Source of the DNA: Chloroflexota bacterium
Lineage (GTDB): Bacteria > Chloroflexota > Anaerolineae > CG2-30-64-16
DNA length: 64,000 nucleotides
Direction of reading: 5' to 3'
Assembly (NCBI GenBank): GCA_026389845.1
Contig: JAPLHB010000068.1
Coordinates: 1 to 64,000 of the forward strand
In this document: piece by piece, positions 47,916-56,397 of the stretch
How positions within the stretch are numbered: position 1 is the first letter of the stretch
Layout: every line of letters starts with the position of its first letter
Program-made: the position numbers and the translations under genes
The notes under the pieces: model-generated
The model's input: only the letters and a program-made list of their open reading frames with translations
What the model was told of the DNA's origin: nothing
The model's database searches: none

Positions 47916-48562
47916 GTGTCTACTTGGAAGTGATATAGCAGCTTGATTCGGTGCTGCAGGCGGCTCAGGTTTTCGCCGTCACCCTGGGCGATAGCGCGCA
48001 AAATCGCCCCCGCGACCAAGTCAGCGATCTGGACCAGCGGTTCGCTACGTGAGCGCACGTTGAGCATTTTGCGAAACCCGCGGCGCATTCCTCTGCGCTT
48101 GAGTGCGCGCTTCAGAGCCAACAACGCTCTCCCCCTTGGGTCGAACTCGTCCAGCAATAAGATGGCTCCCTCGCGCTCCGACAGAGGTACTTGGGCGATC
48201 AATTCCGCGGCCAGCAGCGCATAGAAACTATGTGCGTCCAATGTGCGCAGGTAGACCGGCAGGGTCGTCTTGTCCACGGTTAGCGCATAGACCACAAAGT
48301 CCATCGCCTGCAACGTCTCGATAACCGCATGGCGCAGCGCGGCGCTGGAGAGCCTATGGTACTTGAATTCGTAGTCGGCCAGCAGGCCACGCTGCTCGCG
48401 CAAACGGGCCAATGCTTCCCGCAAGACATCGGGCTGAGCTGTAGCGATCAACGCCAGCACGAAATGCGTGGATGCACCTTCATCAAACGAAAAACTGGCA
48501 TCGCCGGCCTCGTCGCCAGCGAAAGTCAGGCACATCTGACTGTTTGGCATCAGTTCCTTCAT
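47897..48562 (-). CDS. DUF3800 domain protein
   Basis: 221 residues. DUF3800 hallmarks: an early acidic strand (FAGDEAGD, ~15-21), LLDEFDPRG in the middle and the C-terminal QIADLVAGAI helix; the fold is considered RNase-H-like. Found near restriction and defence genes, and nuclease activity is suspected but not proven. GGGAGG lies 5 bases before ATG 48562. It begins 14 bp after the truncated second herA 5' copy and ends within the candidate sRNA terminator. Confidence 0.8.
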   Translation of the reverse strand: MKELMPNSQMCLTFAGDEAGDASFSFDEGASTHFVLALIATAQPDVLREALARLREQRGLLADYEFKYHRLSSAALRHAVIETLQAMDFVVYALTVDKTTLPVYLRTLDAHSFYALLAAELIAQVPLSEREGAILLLDEFDPRGRALLALKRALKRRGMRRGFRKMLNVRSRSEPLVQIADLVAGAILRAIAQGDGENLSRLQHRIKLLYHFQVDTKNPPS

Positions 48563-48576
48563 GCCAACCTCCCAAC

Positions 48577-48729
48577 TTACCGACCCATCGCCAGCCCCTC
48601 GGACAGCGAGCCGCCGATGACCACGCCGAGCTTGTCGGAATGTTCAGCGACGGCGCGCAGGGTGGAGCGTTCCTGGGTGGCGGAGGGAATCGCGTCGAAT
48701 TCGGCGTCGAAAGAGTTGAGGTCGGTCAT
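48577..48729 (-). pseudogene. Truncated herA 5' fragment, copy 2
   Basis: A 50-codon frame beginning MTDLNSFDAEFDAIPSATQE that follows the HerA N-terminus closely through GGSLSEGLA, then stops three codons later at TAA (48577-48579). The matching part of the intact gene is 47733 down to ~47590. It has no ATPase domain. The DUF3800 gene starts 14 bp downstream, so an older herA copy appears interrupted at codon ~48. Confidence 0.85.
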
Positions 48730-48750
48730 AGCATACCCTTTGTGCGTAAT

Positions 48751-48779
48751 TTGTCATTTTCGCAGAGGGCGCGTAAAAT
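48751..48779 (+). promoter_or_regulatory. Promoter for the DUF6922/AbiEii pair
   Basis: TTGTCA (48751-48756), 17-bp spacer, TAAAAT (48774-48779). Only ~17 bases separate the -10 from ATG 48797; GAGG (48787-48790) serves as Shine-Dalgarno. Confidence 0.7.
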
Positions 48780-48796
48780 GCCGGTTGAGGTTCTCA

Positions 48797-49069
48797 ATGA
48801 GCACAACTATCAGCGCCGGCAAGCGCCCGTACTTCTTTTGGGACTACGAGATCACGGACGAAGAAGTCCGTGTCATTCTACGCGACGGCGAGCCGTTTGA
48901 CAAGGCCTGGGCCATCAGCCGCATCCTGGAACACGCCAGTTGGGACGACATCTGGCGCTATCTGACGGTGGCCGACATTCGCACAAACTTCGAGAACCTG
49001 CGCTTCCGGCGGTCCCAGGATCAGGAGTTATGGGCCTACGCGCTCGATAGGTGGGCCGACCATGAGTAA
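48797..49069 (+). CDS. DUF6922-like small protein, putative antitoxin
   Basis: 90 residues (PYFFWDYEITDEEVRVILRDGE, then WDDIWRYLTVADIRTNFENLRF), matching the DUF6922-type proteins that precede nucleotidyltransferase toxins. A helix-turn-helix-like region lies at ~45-65. It overlaps the AbiEii-type gene by 8 bases. Role as antitoxin inferred from order, overlap and size. A damaged copy of its 5' end lies at 53711-53812. Confidence 0.6.
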   Translation: MSTTISAGKRPYFFWDYEITDEEVRVILRDGEPFDKAWAISRILEHASWDDIWRYLTVADIRTNFENLRFRRSQDQELWAYALDRWADHE

Positions 49070-49760
49070 AACACACGACTCCGACTTAGCCTCTCCCTGG
49101 CTCACACCGCTCCAGGCGAGCGTTCTTGAACGCTTTTTCGCCGCCGAGGCGGGTGAACGTTTCTTCCTGACCGGCGGCACGGCCCTGGCTGCGTTCCATC
49201 TGCACCATCGCGTGAGCGTAGACCTGGATCTGTTCACCCTGGACGATCTGGCCTTGCGCGAGGCCGATGTGTTGATCCCTCAACTGGCGGCCGACGTGGG
49301 CTGCCGTCTCGGAGCGATGCGGCGCACAGAACATTATCGGGAGATCTTCCTCGAACCAGAAACCGGCGACCCGTTGAAGATAGACCTGGTACGAGACTTC
49401 GGCCCCCAGTACGGCGGGCATCTCAGAGTTGACCGGGTTATCGTAGATAGCATCGAGAACATCGGCGCCAACAAGGTCACGGCCATCTTGGGTCGCACCG
49501 AGCCGAAGGACTTCGTGGACCTGTACTTCATCCTCCGAGCCGGATACGACTTCGACGACCTGTTGGCGAAAGCACAGACCAAAGACCTGGGCCTGCACCC
49601 CTTCTATCTGGCTGGGTCACTCCGACAGGTGCGCAATTTCCGACGTTTGCCGGTGACTACACCTCCGTTGACACTCTTCGAGCTTCAACAGTTCATACTG
49701 GCGCTGGCCGACCGGTTGTTGGAGCAGGCGCGTCCGCCCGAAAACAACTCTGCTGTCTGA
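49062..49760 (+). CDS. AbiEii/MenT-like nucleotidyltransferase toxin
   Basis: 232 residues. The NTase motif is complete: FFLTGGTALAAFHL, HRVSVDLDLF (Asp-x-Asp) and, later, LKIDLVRDFGP with the third acid; EPKDFVDLYFI is the AbiEii-type helix. Such enzymes add nucleotides to tRNA 3' ends and stop growth until neutralised, giving abortive infection. Partner is the overlapping DUF6922-like gene instead of the classical AbiEi. Plus strand, opposite to the surrounding herA-type operon, as for an inserted module. Confidence 0.82.
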   Translation: MSKTHDSDLASPWLTPLQASVLERFFAAEAGERFFLTGGTALAAFHLHHRVSVDLDLFTLDDLALREADVLIPQLAADVGCRLGAMRRTEHYREIFLEPETGDPLKIDLVRDFGPQYGGHLRVDRVIVDSIENIGANKVTAILGRTEPKDFVDLYFILRAGYDFDDLLAKAQTKDLGLHPFYLAGSLRQVRNFRRLPVTTPPLTLFELQQFILALADRLLEQARPPENNSAV

Positions 49761-49779
49761 CCTGGGATGAAGCAACCCA

Positions 49780-49857
49780 TCATCGGCGGCTTCTGCGCAC
49801 CTCTGGGGCGGATGGGATGGCGTCGAATTTGGCGTCGGATGAGTTGAGGTCGGTCAT
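49780..49857 (-). pseudogene. Truncated herA 5' fragment, copy 3
   Basis: A 25-codon frame starting MTDLNSSDAKFDAIPSA, then unrelated codons and a stop. It matches the first ~17 codons of herA. Its ATG overlaps the TGA of the upstream gene (ATGA at 49854-49857), the way a real operon gene would start, so this is probably the original position of herA behind the methyltransferase operon. Confidence 0.75.
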
Positions 49858-50303
49858 GGGGCGCTGTACTCCTTCTGGGTGATCAAGCACTCTGGATGTA
49901 CGGCGATGGCCCTCAACGCGGCGTTGCAGATGGCGAGTGGTAGCTGCAGATCTGTGCTATACCCTGATTGATTGTTCTGACCCGTAAAATCCACCTGCCA
50001 AACCTGCCGCCGTTCAGAATCAACCGAATGTAAACACCTCATTTCAACACCCCATCCTTTTGCATTCATGGCCTGTACCACATCAAAAGCGAGAACAACG
50101 TCAACGCTGTAGTGTAGCGGCTCATCGCAGAATTCCCATACCCACCATTCCGTCGGTGTGGTATCCGGTCTGCGCCGTCGCCATAGTGCAGTATGCAACC
50201 GTCCATCATGTAATTCGGGTTGATCTCGGAACTTCTCCCAGTCCAAGACGTGACGGTGAATAAGCGTGTCCAGTTCGCGTCGTTGCGCGTAAGTCAGCGC
50301 CAT
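49854..50303 (-). CDS. Phage ABA-sandwich-like protein, unknown
   Basis: 149 residues. The second half (FDVVQAMNAKGWGVEMR..., then STDLQLPLAICNAALRAIAVHP) resembles the phage ABA sandwich domain found in phage and defence-island proteins; the first part has WWVWEFCDEPLHYSVDVVLA. ATG 50303 follows AGGGGGA. The last 4 bases overlap herA copy 3 and the start overlaps nothing; it follows the methyltransferase gene by 14 bp. Function unknown. Confidence 0.45.
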   Translation of the reverse strand: MALTYAQRRELDTLIHRHVLDWEKFRDQPELHDGRLHTALWRRRRPDTTPTEWWVWEFCDEPLHYSVDVVLAFDVVQAMNAKGWGVEMRCLHSVDSERRQVWQVDFTGQNNQSGYSTDLQLPLAICNAALRAIAVHPECLITQKEYSAP

Positions 50304-50317
50304 CAGATATCCCCCTC

Positions 50318-52369
50318 TTACAGCGATGGTTCCAGCAACTTGCGCCAAAGCGGCTCTATCGCTTCATCGGGCAGGTCGGAGTTCAGCAGCCAACCTAATG
50401 CCGTTGCGCAATCTGTGCTGAAGCGCAGGCTGTCGGTCTTTTCCACAGTTTGCGGAAGCTGCCACGCTTGCTGCTGGCCCGTTTCAATCGGCGCGAGTAC
50501 AAGAATGGCGTCATGGGTTAGCGCCTTCAGGTTGGCGATATGCACTGACACCGGGTTCTCGGCATGAACCACGTAGCGGTTGAGCAGAACGAAGCCGCTC
50601 CGTTTGAGCGCCAGCGTGAGTGCAGCCCAGCCTTTCGGGTTCCAGTGGTGAAAGGTAAAGATCAATCGGCCGCGGTTTTTACGCAAAACGCGATGACACT
50701 CGGCAAAGATGCTGCCCAGGACATCCGTGTACTGTCCCTTCCCGTTCGCCTGTGGGTCTACCGCCGAATCGGCCAGGTCATAATCCCAACGAGCAGCATC
50801 CGGTGCCAACCTCTTGAGCCAGACACGGAAGAAGGCCGCCAAGTCGCTGTATTGCACGCTGTCGAAATAGGGCGGGTCGGTGACGACGAAGTCCACGCTG
50901 CCGGCATCCAGGTCTAACGAAGCCGACGATCCCTGGACAAGCAAGAACTGCCGTATGCCCGAACGTAGATCGGCCACATGGTTGACTTCGGTGCCTGCAT
51001 CAACCTCTCCTCGTAAGGCGACGATCTGAGCAGCGCCATTCCTCAAAATGCGTTCCTGCGGCAACTGTGCCCACTTGCGCGCCTTGCGGATGCGATCATC
51101 GAACAGGTTTTGCAGCGTGCCCGAGACCCTGGCAGGATGGAGCGGATTGTTCTCCAGTGCAGTATATGGAAAGGAATACGCGTGATGTGAGAACGTGTGC
51201 CGGATGGCGCCGGGCCGTCGTTTGTCGCCACCTTTGTACCCACACAACATCGAGTTGAATTCCAGTGACGTCGAGACCAGCAGCGCCAGGTTAAGGCGGA
51301 TCAACGGCGGAAAATTCCCTAGCACATCAATAGCCTGTCGCAGGCAGAGCAATTGGCGACTGGAGAACAGATCCAGGTAGCTCGTGATACCGTGACTGAT
51401 CAGATCGGCCGATTTCGGGCCAGATACGACGGCGAAATCTGCCAGCCGGCCGAAATCCAGCCCGGCGCGCTCAACGTCGGCCTTTTCGATCAACGTCAGA
51501 TCAGCCGCCGTGGGTGAAGCGAAGAAAAGACCGTGTTGTGGACATTGCCCGACGATTGCCAGCGGCGTGTAACGAGAGTAAAACGGCCTCCGGTAATCTT
51601 CCAGGTACGGCGCTCCGCAGGTCGCACAAGCCTCGGTACCCTTTTCGATCAGCGGTGGTTTGTCCGAAGACGGCGAGCAATGACACGTAGCGCCGTCTTT
51701 TTTCATGCTGCGCGTGACGGCGTAACAATGTGGACAAAGGCGGATCACCGTTCCATCGGTCTCGTAGCGCAGGAACACCGAATTGACAAAGACCGCAGGG
51801 CCGCACTGGCAGGTCTTGTGCAGCCCGTAGAGTGTGAACTGAACTTCGGTTGTCTCCCCGCAGGATGGACAGGCCGTCATGAAGTATGGTGCAAGCTCGG
51901 TGTGGAGAGTCTGATAGAATTGCTCGAACGCCGCTTCCAACTGAGGCAACGGAAGCTCAGATAGAGTGGCGCGTGCTTGGAGTACCGGGATCGGGTCAAT
52001 GTCTGCGCCGATGACGTTGGCTTCCAGGCGGATGGCCTCGTGCAACGTCGTCCCACCGCCCATCATCGGATCGAGAATGATCTTGCCCGCCAGTCCACCG
52101 GGCGCGTAGTAGTCTCGCTGCGCCTCATCTTGAACAAGGTGCTTAAGAATCAGCCGGAACGTGCTCCCACAGCGTCGTGCCCACCACTTATGCAGATAGG
52201 TGTTCGGCCGATAAAGGTGCTTGTTGTATGACTCAAGCTCGGCGATGGCGTTGGCAAAATCGACGTTGAAGGACGCGTCAATCGGAAGGGCACCATTTTC
52301 GACTGGCGTCTCAGGGCTGTACGGTATTCGCAGTTGGTATTTGATGGGTTCCATCGCCGGTTTATTCAC
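50318..52369 (-). CDS. DUF1156-like amino-group DNA methyltransferase
   Basis: 683 residues. SAM-binding motif LDPMMGGGTTLHEAI (~95-109) and catalytic DPPYFDSVQYSD (~508-519) place it among N6-adenine/N4-cytosine methyltransferases; NTYLHKWWARR near residue 55 is typical of the DUF1156 group. Zinc-ribbon-like CxxC pairs (CPSCG, CQCG, CPHC, CATCG) between the motifs may recognise the target. The GTG at 52369 overlaps the stop of the NotI-like gene; ATG 52354 is also possible. As the modification partner of the restriction gene it should protect the host. Confidence 0.8.
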   Translation of the reverse strand: MNKPAMEPIKYQLRIPYSPETPVENGALPIDASFNVDFANAIAELESYNKHLYRPNTYLHKWWARRCGSTFRLILKHLVQDEAQRDYYAPGGLAGKIILDPMMGGGTTLHEAIRLEANVIGADIDPIPVLQARATLSELPLPQLEAAFEQFYQTLHTELAPYFMTACPSCGETTEVQFTLYGLHKTCQCGPAVFVNSVFLRYETDGTVIRLCPHCYAVTRSMKKDGATCHCSPSSDKPPLIEKGTEACATCGAPYLEDYRRPFYSRYTPLAIVGQCPQHGLFFASPTAADLTLIEKADVERAGLDFGRLADFAVVSGPKSADLISHGITSYLDLFSSRQLLCLRQAIDVLGNFPPLIRLNLALLVSTSLEFNSMLCGYKGGDKRRPGAIRHTFSHHAYSFPYTALENNPLHPARVSGTLQNLFDDRIRKARKWAQLPQERILRNGAAQIVALRGEVDAGTEVNHVADLRSGIRQFLLVQGSSASLDLDAGSVDFVVTDPPYFDSVQYSDLAAFFRVWLKRLAPDAARWDYDLADSAVDPQANGKGQYTDVLGSIFAECHRVLRKNRGRLIFTFHHWNPKGWAALTLALKRSGFVLLNRYVVHAENPVSVHIANLKALTHDAILVLAPIETGQQQAWQLPQTVEKTDSLRFSTDCATALGWLLNSDLPDEAIEPLWRKLLEPSL

Positions 52370-53236
52370 TCAAGACGTCGCCCAAAGCAGGAGCATCGGG
52401 TGCGTGTCCTTCGTTGAGTTTTTCATCCAGCTTGTCTTGCAACAGATTCATGAAGGTTTCCATTGAACCAATGGCTGGCAAGGTAACTCTATCCAGCGCG
52501 GCCCTGAATGCTGTGTACTCCGTCCGCCGGTGAACCAGCCGATAACGCTGATCTTTGGCATCCAACTCCAACCCATAGATCAACCAGGCGATATCCGCAT
52601 GTGCGGGATCGGTGGTCGGCAGAGGCGGCAGGGTGTTGAAGAAACCCTCATGCAGCACGACCGCTTGCTTCTTGCCCCAAGCTTTCAGGATCTCGCCCTT
52701 GTAGATCAACTGCGGTACCAACCGTTTGCGCGAAGATGAAAGGTAGTCGGGAGCGACACGGGGCGTCGTCCAACTCATGTCCTTGCAGCGCAGACGGTCG
52801 GCCATGTAGCACTCGAACGGTCGCCGCACGTTGCCGAAGATGTAGACGCCTTGAACCTCCAGGGTGCCAAAATCCGTGATGCGGCCGCGCTCGTCGTAGG
52901 CGACCAGGAAAAGTCAATGTTGCCGGCCGATTGACCGTTCGCGTCGTTCAGCCGGGTCTCCTGAAGTGAAGTCCAAGAGGTGTGTGGCGGGAAGAAGAAT
53001 CGCGCCGCATCCTCGACGATGAACCAATCCTGTCGAAAACGGATCGGGCCGGTGATCGCCACCGAATCGCCGTCGAAAACGGTGCAGACGCCCAACGGGT
53101 CTTTGGCCTTGTCCTTGGTGCAGGAAGGCACCTTGTTGTTATAGGGGCAAAGCTTGTTGTTGCGATAGCGTTCGGCCTCGACCGATAGATTATCGGCCGG
53201 AAAACCGAACACCTCGGCGAGAGGATGATTGGGCAT
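52362..53236 (-). pseudogene. NotI-like restriction endonuclease with a -1 frameshift
   Basis: Frame 1 (53236 to ~52913) reads PNHPLAEVFGFP, LCPYNNKVPSCTKDKAKDPLGVC, ITGPIRFRQDW, DAARFFFPP and RLNDANGQSAGNIDF, strong NotI-family similarity including the Cys residues of its iron site. After the A4 tract at 52909-52912 the family sequence continues in another frame: TLEVQGVYIFGNVRRPFECYMADRL, DYLSSSRKRLVPQL, AWGKKQAVVLHEGFF and LQDKLDEKL, to 52362. One missing base in a homopolymer splits an otherwise intact gene. It is either inactive, phase-variable or a sequencing error. Confidence 0.82.
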
Positions 53237-53258
53237 CGTCCTGCCTCATCTCCTTTGA

Positions 53259-53591
53259 TCAGATATCCAAAGTGATCCGCATGGCTTGAGCCACTGCCTG
53301 CACCGTGGCTGGCTCCAACTTCCCCAGCCACTCGCCCAACCGAGTTTTGGCGACGGCGCGCACTTGCAGGGTAAGCACGACCGAATCGTTTTTCAGATCG
53401 TCCTCTGGCGCGCGTACCAGCACGTCGCTGGGATAGAGCCGTGGCACGTTCGAGGCGCTGGTCAGTGGGCAAATCACGACGACCGGGCTGTAGCGGCTGA
53501 TGGCGTCGCGCGAGACGATCACGGCTGGCCGGGTGCCAGCTTGCTCGGAACCCTCAATTTTAGCATATAGCGGCCTCCTTCGGTCAGACAC
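53259..53591 (-). CDS. mazF: MazF/PemK-type toxin
   Basis: 110 residues: KIEGSEQAGTRPAVIVSRD, VVVICPLTSA and the later DSVVLTLQVRAVAKTRL are the conserved core of MazF mRNA interferases, with Arg and Thr of the active site kept. The GTG start at 53591 has TAGGA upstream; the N-terminus (MSDRRRPLYA) replaces the usual first strand and may be slightly eroded. No antitoxin gene is found upstream, so it is an orphan. It has its own promoter. Confidence 0.8.
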   Translation of the reverse strand: MSDRRRPLYAKIEGSEQAGTRPAVIVSRDAISRYSPVVVICPLTSASNVPRLYPSDVLVRAPEDDLKNDSVVLTLQVRAVAKTRLGEWLGKLEPATVQAVAQAMRITLDI

Positions 53592-53614
53592 GGTTCATTC
53601 CTATGTGGAGTATG

Positions 53615-53643
53615 ATTGTACTTTACGCTATCGAAAAGCGCAA
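53615..53643 (-). promoter_or_regulatory. Promoter for mazF
   Basis: On the minus strand TTGCGC (53643-53638), 17-bp spacer, TACAAT (53620-53615). Transcription would start near 53608, 17 bases before the GTG, leaving no room for an antitoxin gene between. Confidence 0.65.
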
Positions 53644-53710
53644 GCAGAAGCCGAGGATCAGGAGACCGGCCGCGGCGTTCTTGTGCCGGTGTGGCAACTC
53701 GCCATTTCCG

Positions 53711-53812
53711 CAGGGGGCGCGGAGACTACCGGTTGAGGCGTGGTTATGAGCAGTACGGTCGCCACCGGCCAGCGCCCGTACTGCTTTGGGGTACAGTTGC
53801 TCTTATCTTCTT
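53711..53812 (+). pseudogene. Decayed 5' fragment of the DUF6922-like gene
   Basis: The 78 bp from CAGGGGGCGCGGAG to TACTGCTTTGGGG resemble 48763-48838, i.e. promoter, ribosome-binding site and first codons of the DUF6922-like gene. The frame reads MSSTVATGQRPYCFG and stops after 22 codons; the -10 hexamer is lost. Nothing of the AbiEii gene remains here. It lies between mazF and the Lon-like gene. Confidence 0.7.
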
Positions 53813-53833
53813 AAAATCGCTATATTACCGCGA

Positions 53834-53870
53834 ACCATCTGCCATCTGCCATCAGCCATCAGCTATCCGC
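53834..53870. repeat. Heptamer repeat (GCCATCT/GCCATCA)
   Basis: Five degenerate tandem copies of GCCATCT or GCCATCA and related units, running into the stop codon of the Lon-like gene, whose last codons they supply. Same motif as 7326-7352. Confidence 0.7.
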
Positions 53871-56393
53871 CGGCTCCGGCTGCTCCCCCGGCAACTCCGG
53901 CTCCCCCGGCTCGGACGACTCAACCTCAGCCTCAGCCTCAGCCTCCTTTCGTCCGTTGCCGTTCCTCTTACCGCCGTTCTCCTTGCCCTGCTCCGCCAGG
54001 ATAGACAGGCGACGATCCACCTTGCCGTTGACGGTGTCCTCGGGGTACGCGCCATTGGGACCGCGCGCGCCGGCGGGGAGGCCGGTGAGCAACTCGATCC
54101 CCTCGTCCACAGTGCGCACCGAGTAGATGTGGAACCCGCCTTCGGCCACGGCCGCGACAACGTCGTCCCGCAGCATCAGGTTGGACACATTGGCCGCGGG
54201 GAGGATCACCCCCTGCTTGCCCGTCAACCCGCCCGGCATGGCCCGGCAGACGTCGAAGAAGCCTTCGATCTTCAGCGTCGCGCCGCCGATGGCCTGGATC
54301 TCGCCCCGCTGGTTCACCGAGCCGGTGACGGCGATCGCCTGGTTGAGCGGCAAACCGGCCAGGCTGGAGAGGAGCGCGTACAGCTCGGTGGAAGACGCGC
54401 TGTCGCCGTCCACTCCCTCGTAGGACTGCTCAAAGGCGATGCTGGCCGAAAGGGTCAGCGGCTTGTCCTGTGCGTAGCGTCCGCCCAGGAAGCCGGCGAG
54501 GATCAACATGCCCTTGTCGTGGATGTGACCGCTGAGCTTGGCCTCCCGCTCGATGTTGATGACCCCCGCGCGGCCCTGGAAGGTCTGGCAGGTGATGCGA
54601 CTGGGCCGGCCGAAGGCGTAATCGCCCAACTCCAGCACCGCCAGCCCGTTCACCTGCCCCACGACCGCGCCGGCCGTGTCCACCATGAGCGTGCCATCGG
54701 TGGTCAGCTCCCGCAGACGCTCCTCGAACTGGTTCGAGCGGTAGACCCGTTCGTCAATCGCCTTCGTCACGTCGTCGGCGGTGACGATCGCGTGCCCGGT
54801 GCGCCCCGCCCAGAACGCAGCCTCCTGGACGATGTCGTCCACGTGCGCAAAGCGGGCCGTGAGCTTGCGCTGATCTTCCACCTGGCGGCCGCTGTACTCG
54901 ATCACCCGGCTGACCGCGCTCACGTCGAAATGGGGCAGTCCTTCCTCGACGCAGCGGCTGCGGATGAACTGGGCGATCTTTTGGACGTTCTCGTCGCTCC
55001 AGGCCATCTCCTCGGCGAAGTCGGCGCGCACCTTGAAGATCTTCTCGAACTGCTCATCGTACGCGTAAAGCAGGTAGTAGGTGGCCGGGTCGCCGATGAG
55101 CACCACCTTGACGTCCAACGGGATCGCCTCGGGCGTCAGAGTGGCGGTTGCCAGCGCGCCCATCTGCTGGCCCACGTCTTCGATGCGAATGCGCCGGCTG
55201 CGGAGCGCCTGTTTGAGCGACTCCCAGGCCAACGGCTGACGGAGCAACACCTTGGCGTCGAGCACCAGGTAACCGCCATTGGCGCGATGCAACGCGCCGG
55301 CCTTGATGCGACGAAAATCGGTGACGAGGGTGCCGAACTCGGCGCGCATCTCCACGCGGCCAATCAAATTGCCATAGGTAGGATTGGTCTCTTCCACCAC
55401 CGGCGCGCCGGTCAGTCCCTGGTTGTCCACGATGACGTTCAACCGGTAGCGGTCGTAGGGCGAGACGGCCTGGCCGCGCAGGAACCACGGCGCGTTCTCG
55501 CCGTTCCCCGCGCCGCCTTCGCCGTCGCTTTGCTTCTCGCTGACGCCACTCTTGAAATCGTCGGTGTTGGCCGCCACGTGCGCCTGCGCCCCTTGCAGAT
55601 AGGCGACCACGTCGGGCCAATCGCGGTATTCGGCGGTTAGCTTCTCGAAAAACGGGCTGATCGTCGCCGCGGCTATCTCCTGATCCAGATGCGCCAGTCG
55701 CTCCTGCGCGGCCTCTTCAAGCTCCTGCACCTGGCGCATGACCCGATCCAGCACCTCTTGCACCGCCTGCCCGTGCTGGTTGAAGACGTCCTGCTCGGCT
55801 TCCGACAACGCGTTGAACTGCTCCTCGGTCATCGGCTTGCCGTCAGCCAGCGGCACGACCATCACCCCGGCCGGCGTGCGCGAGAGATCGAACCCCTGAC
55901 CGTGGACGTAGCGGTCCAACTCCCGCGACCGTTCGTTGCGCTGCTGGTCGAGTTCACGGCCCAATGCGTTGCGATGCTCGGCGTACTGGTCGCTGGCGAA
56001 CGACTTGGGCAGCGCCTCGGCGACCTGGGCCAGCAGAGCATCCACCTGGCCGCGCAGTTTCACACCGCCGCCGGGCGGCAGCCGGAGCGCAACCGGGCGG
56101 TCCGTATCGGCCAGGTTGTGGATGTAGCCCCAATCGGACGGAATGGGGCGGGTGGCAGCCTTGCGCTGGAGGAAACGGGTGATGATGCTCGTCTTACCCG
56201 CGCCGACCGGCCCCATCGCATAGATGTTGTAGCCGGCGTGGGGCATCTCGATGCCGAACTCGATGGCGCGCTCGGCGCGCTCCTGGCCGATGATCCCTTC
56301 CAGGTCGGGCGCGTCGGCCGTAGAGACGAAGGCGAATTGCGCCGGATCGCAGTGGCGGCGAAGTTGGTCGGCGGTAAGTTCTTGTGGGGACAT
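53859..56393 (-). CDS. Lon-like ATP-dependent protease (LonB/LonC-type)
   Basis: 844 residues. Walker A GPVGAGKTS (~61-69), a helical insertion (~130-260), a second ATPase half with DKRLTARFAHVDDIVQEA-like lid, and a C-terminal S16 protease domain. The catalytic dyad is Ser665 in DGDSASS and Lys708 in TLKIEG, 43 residues apart exactly as in E. coli Lon (679/722). No N-terminal Lon substrate domain, so it is the COG1067-type. A C-terminal tail of Glu/Ala and Pro/Glu runs (EAEAEAEVE) is encoded by short repeats. Degrades damaged or regulatory proteins. Confidence 0.9.
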   Translation of the reverse strand: MSPQELTADQLRRHCDPAQFAFVSTADAPDLEGIIGQERAERAIEFGIEMPHAGYNIYAMGPVGAGKTSIITRFLQRKAATRPIPSDWGYIHNLADTDRPVALRLPPGGGVKLRGQVDALLAQVAEALPKSFASDQYAEHRNALGRELDQQRNERSRELDRYVHGQGFDLSRTPAGVMVVPLADGKPMTEEQFNALSEAEQDVFNQHGQAVQEVLDRVMRQVQELEEAAQERLAHLDQEIAAATISPFFEKLTAEYRDWPDVVAYLQGAQAHVAANTDDFKSGVSEKQSDGEGGAGNGENAPWFLRGQAVSPYDRYRLNVIVDNQGLTGAPVVEETNPTYGNLIGRVEMRAEFGTLVTDFRRIKAGALHRANGGYLVLDAKVLLRQPLAWESLKQALRSRRIRIEDVGQQMGALATATLTPEAIPLDVKVVLIGDPATYYLLYAYDEQFEKIFKVRADFAEEMAWSDENVQKIAQFIRSRCVEEGLPHFDVSAVSRVIEYSGRQVEDQRKLTARFAHVDDIVQEAAFWAGRTGHAIVTADDVTKAIDERVYRSNQFEERLRELTTDGTLMVDTAGAVVGQVNGLAVLELGDYAFGRPSRITCQTFQGRAGVINIEREAKLSGHIHDKGMLILAGFLGGRYAQDKPLTLSASIAFEQSYEGVDGDSASSTELYALLSSLAGLPLNQAIAVTGSVNQRGEIQAIGGATLKIEGFFDVCRAMPGGLTGKQGVILPAANVSNLMLRDDVVAAVAEGGFHIYSVRTVDEGIELLTGLPAGARGPNGAYPEDTVNGKVDRRLSILAEQGKENGGKRNGNGRKEAEAEAEVESSEPGEPELPGEQPEPADS

Positions 56394-56397
56394 AATT

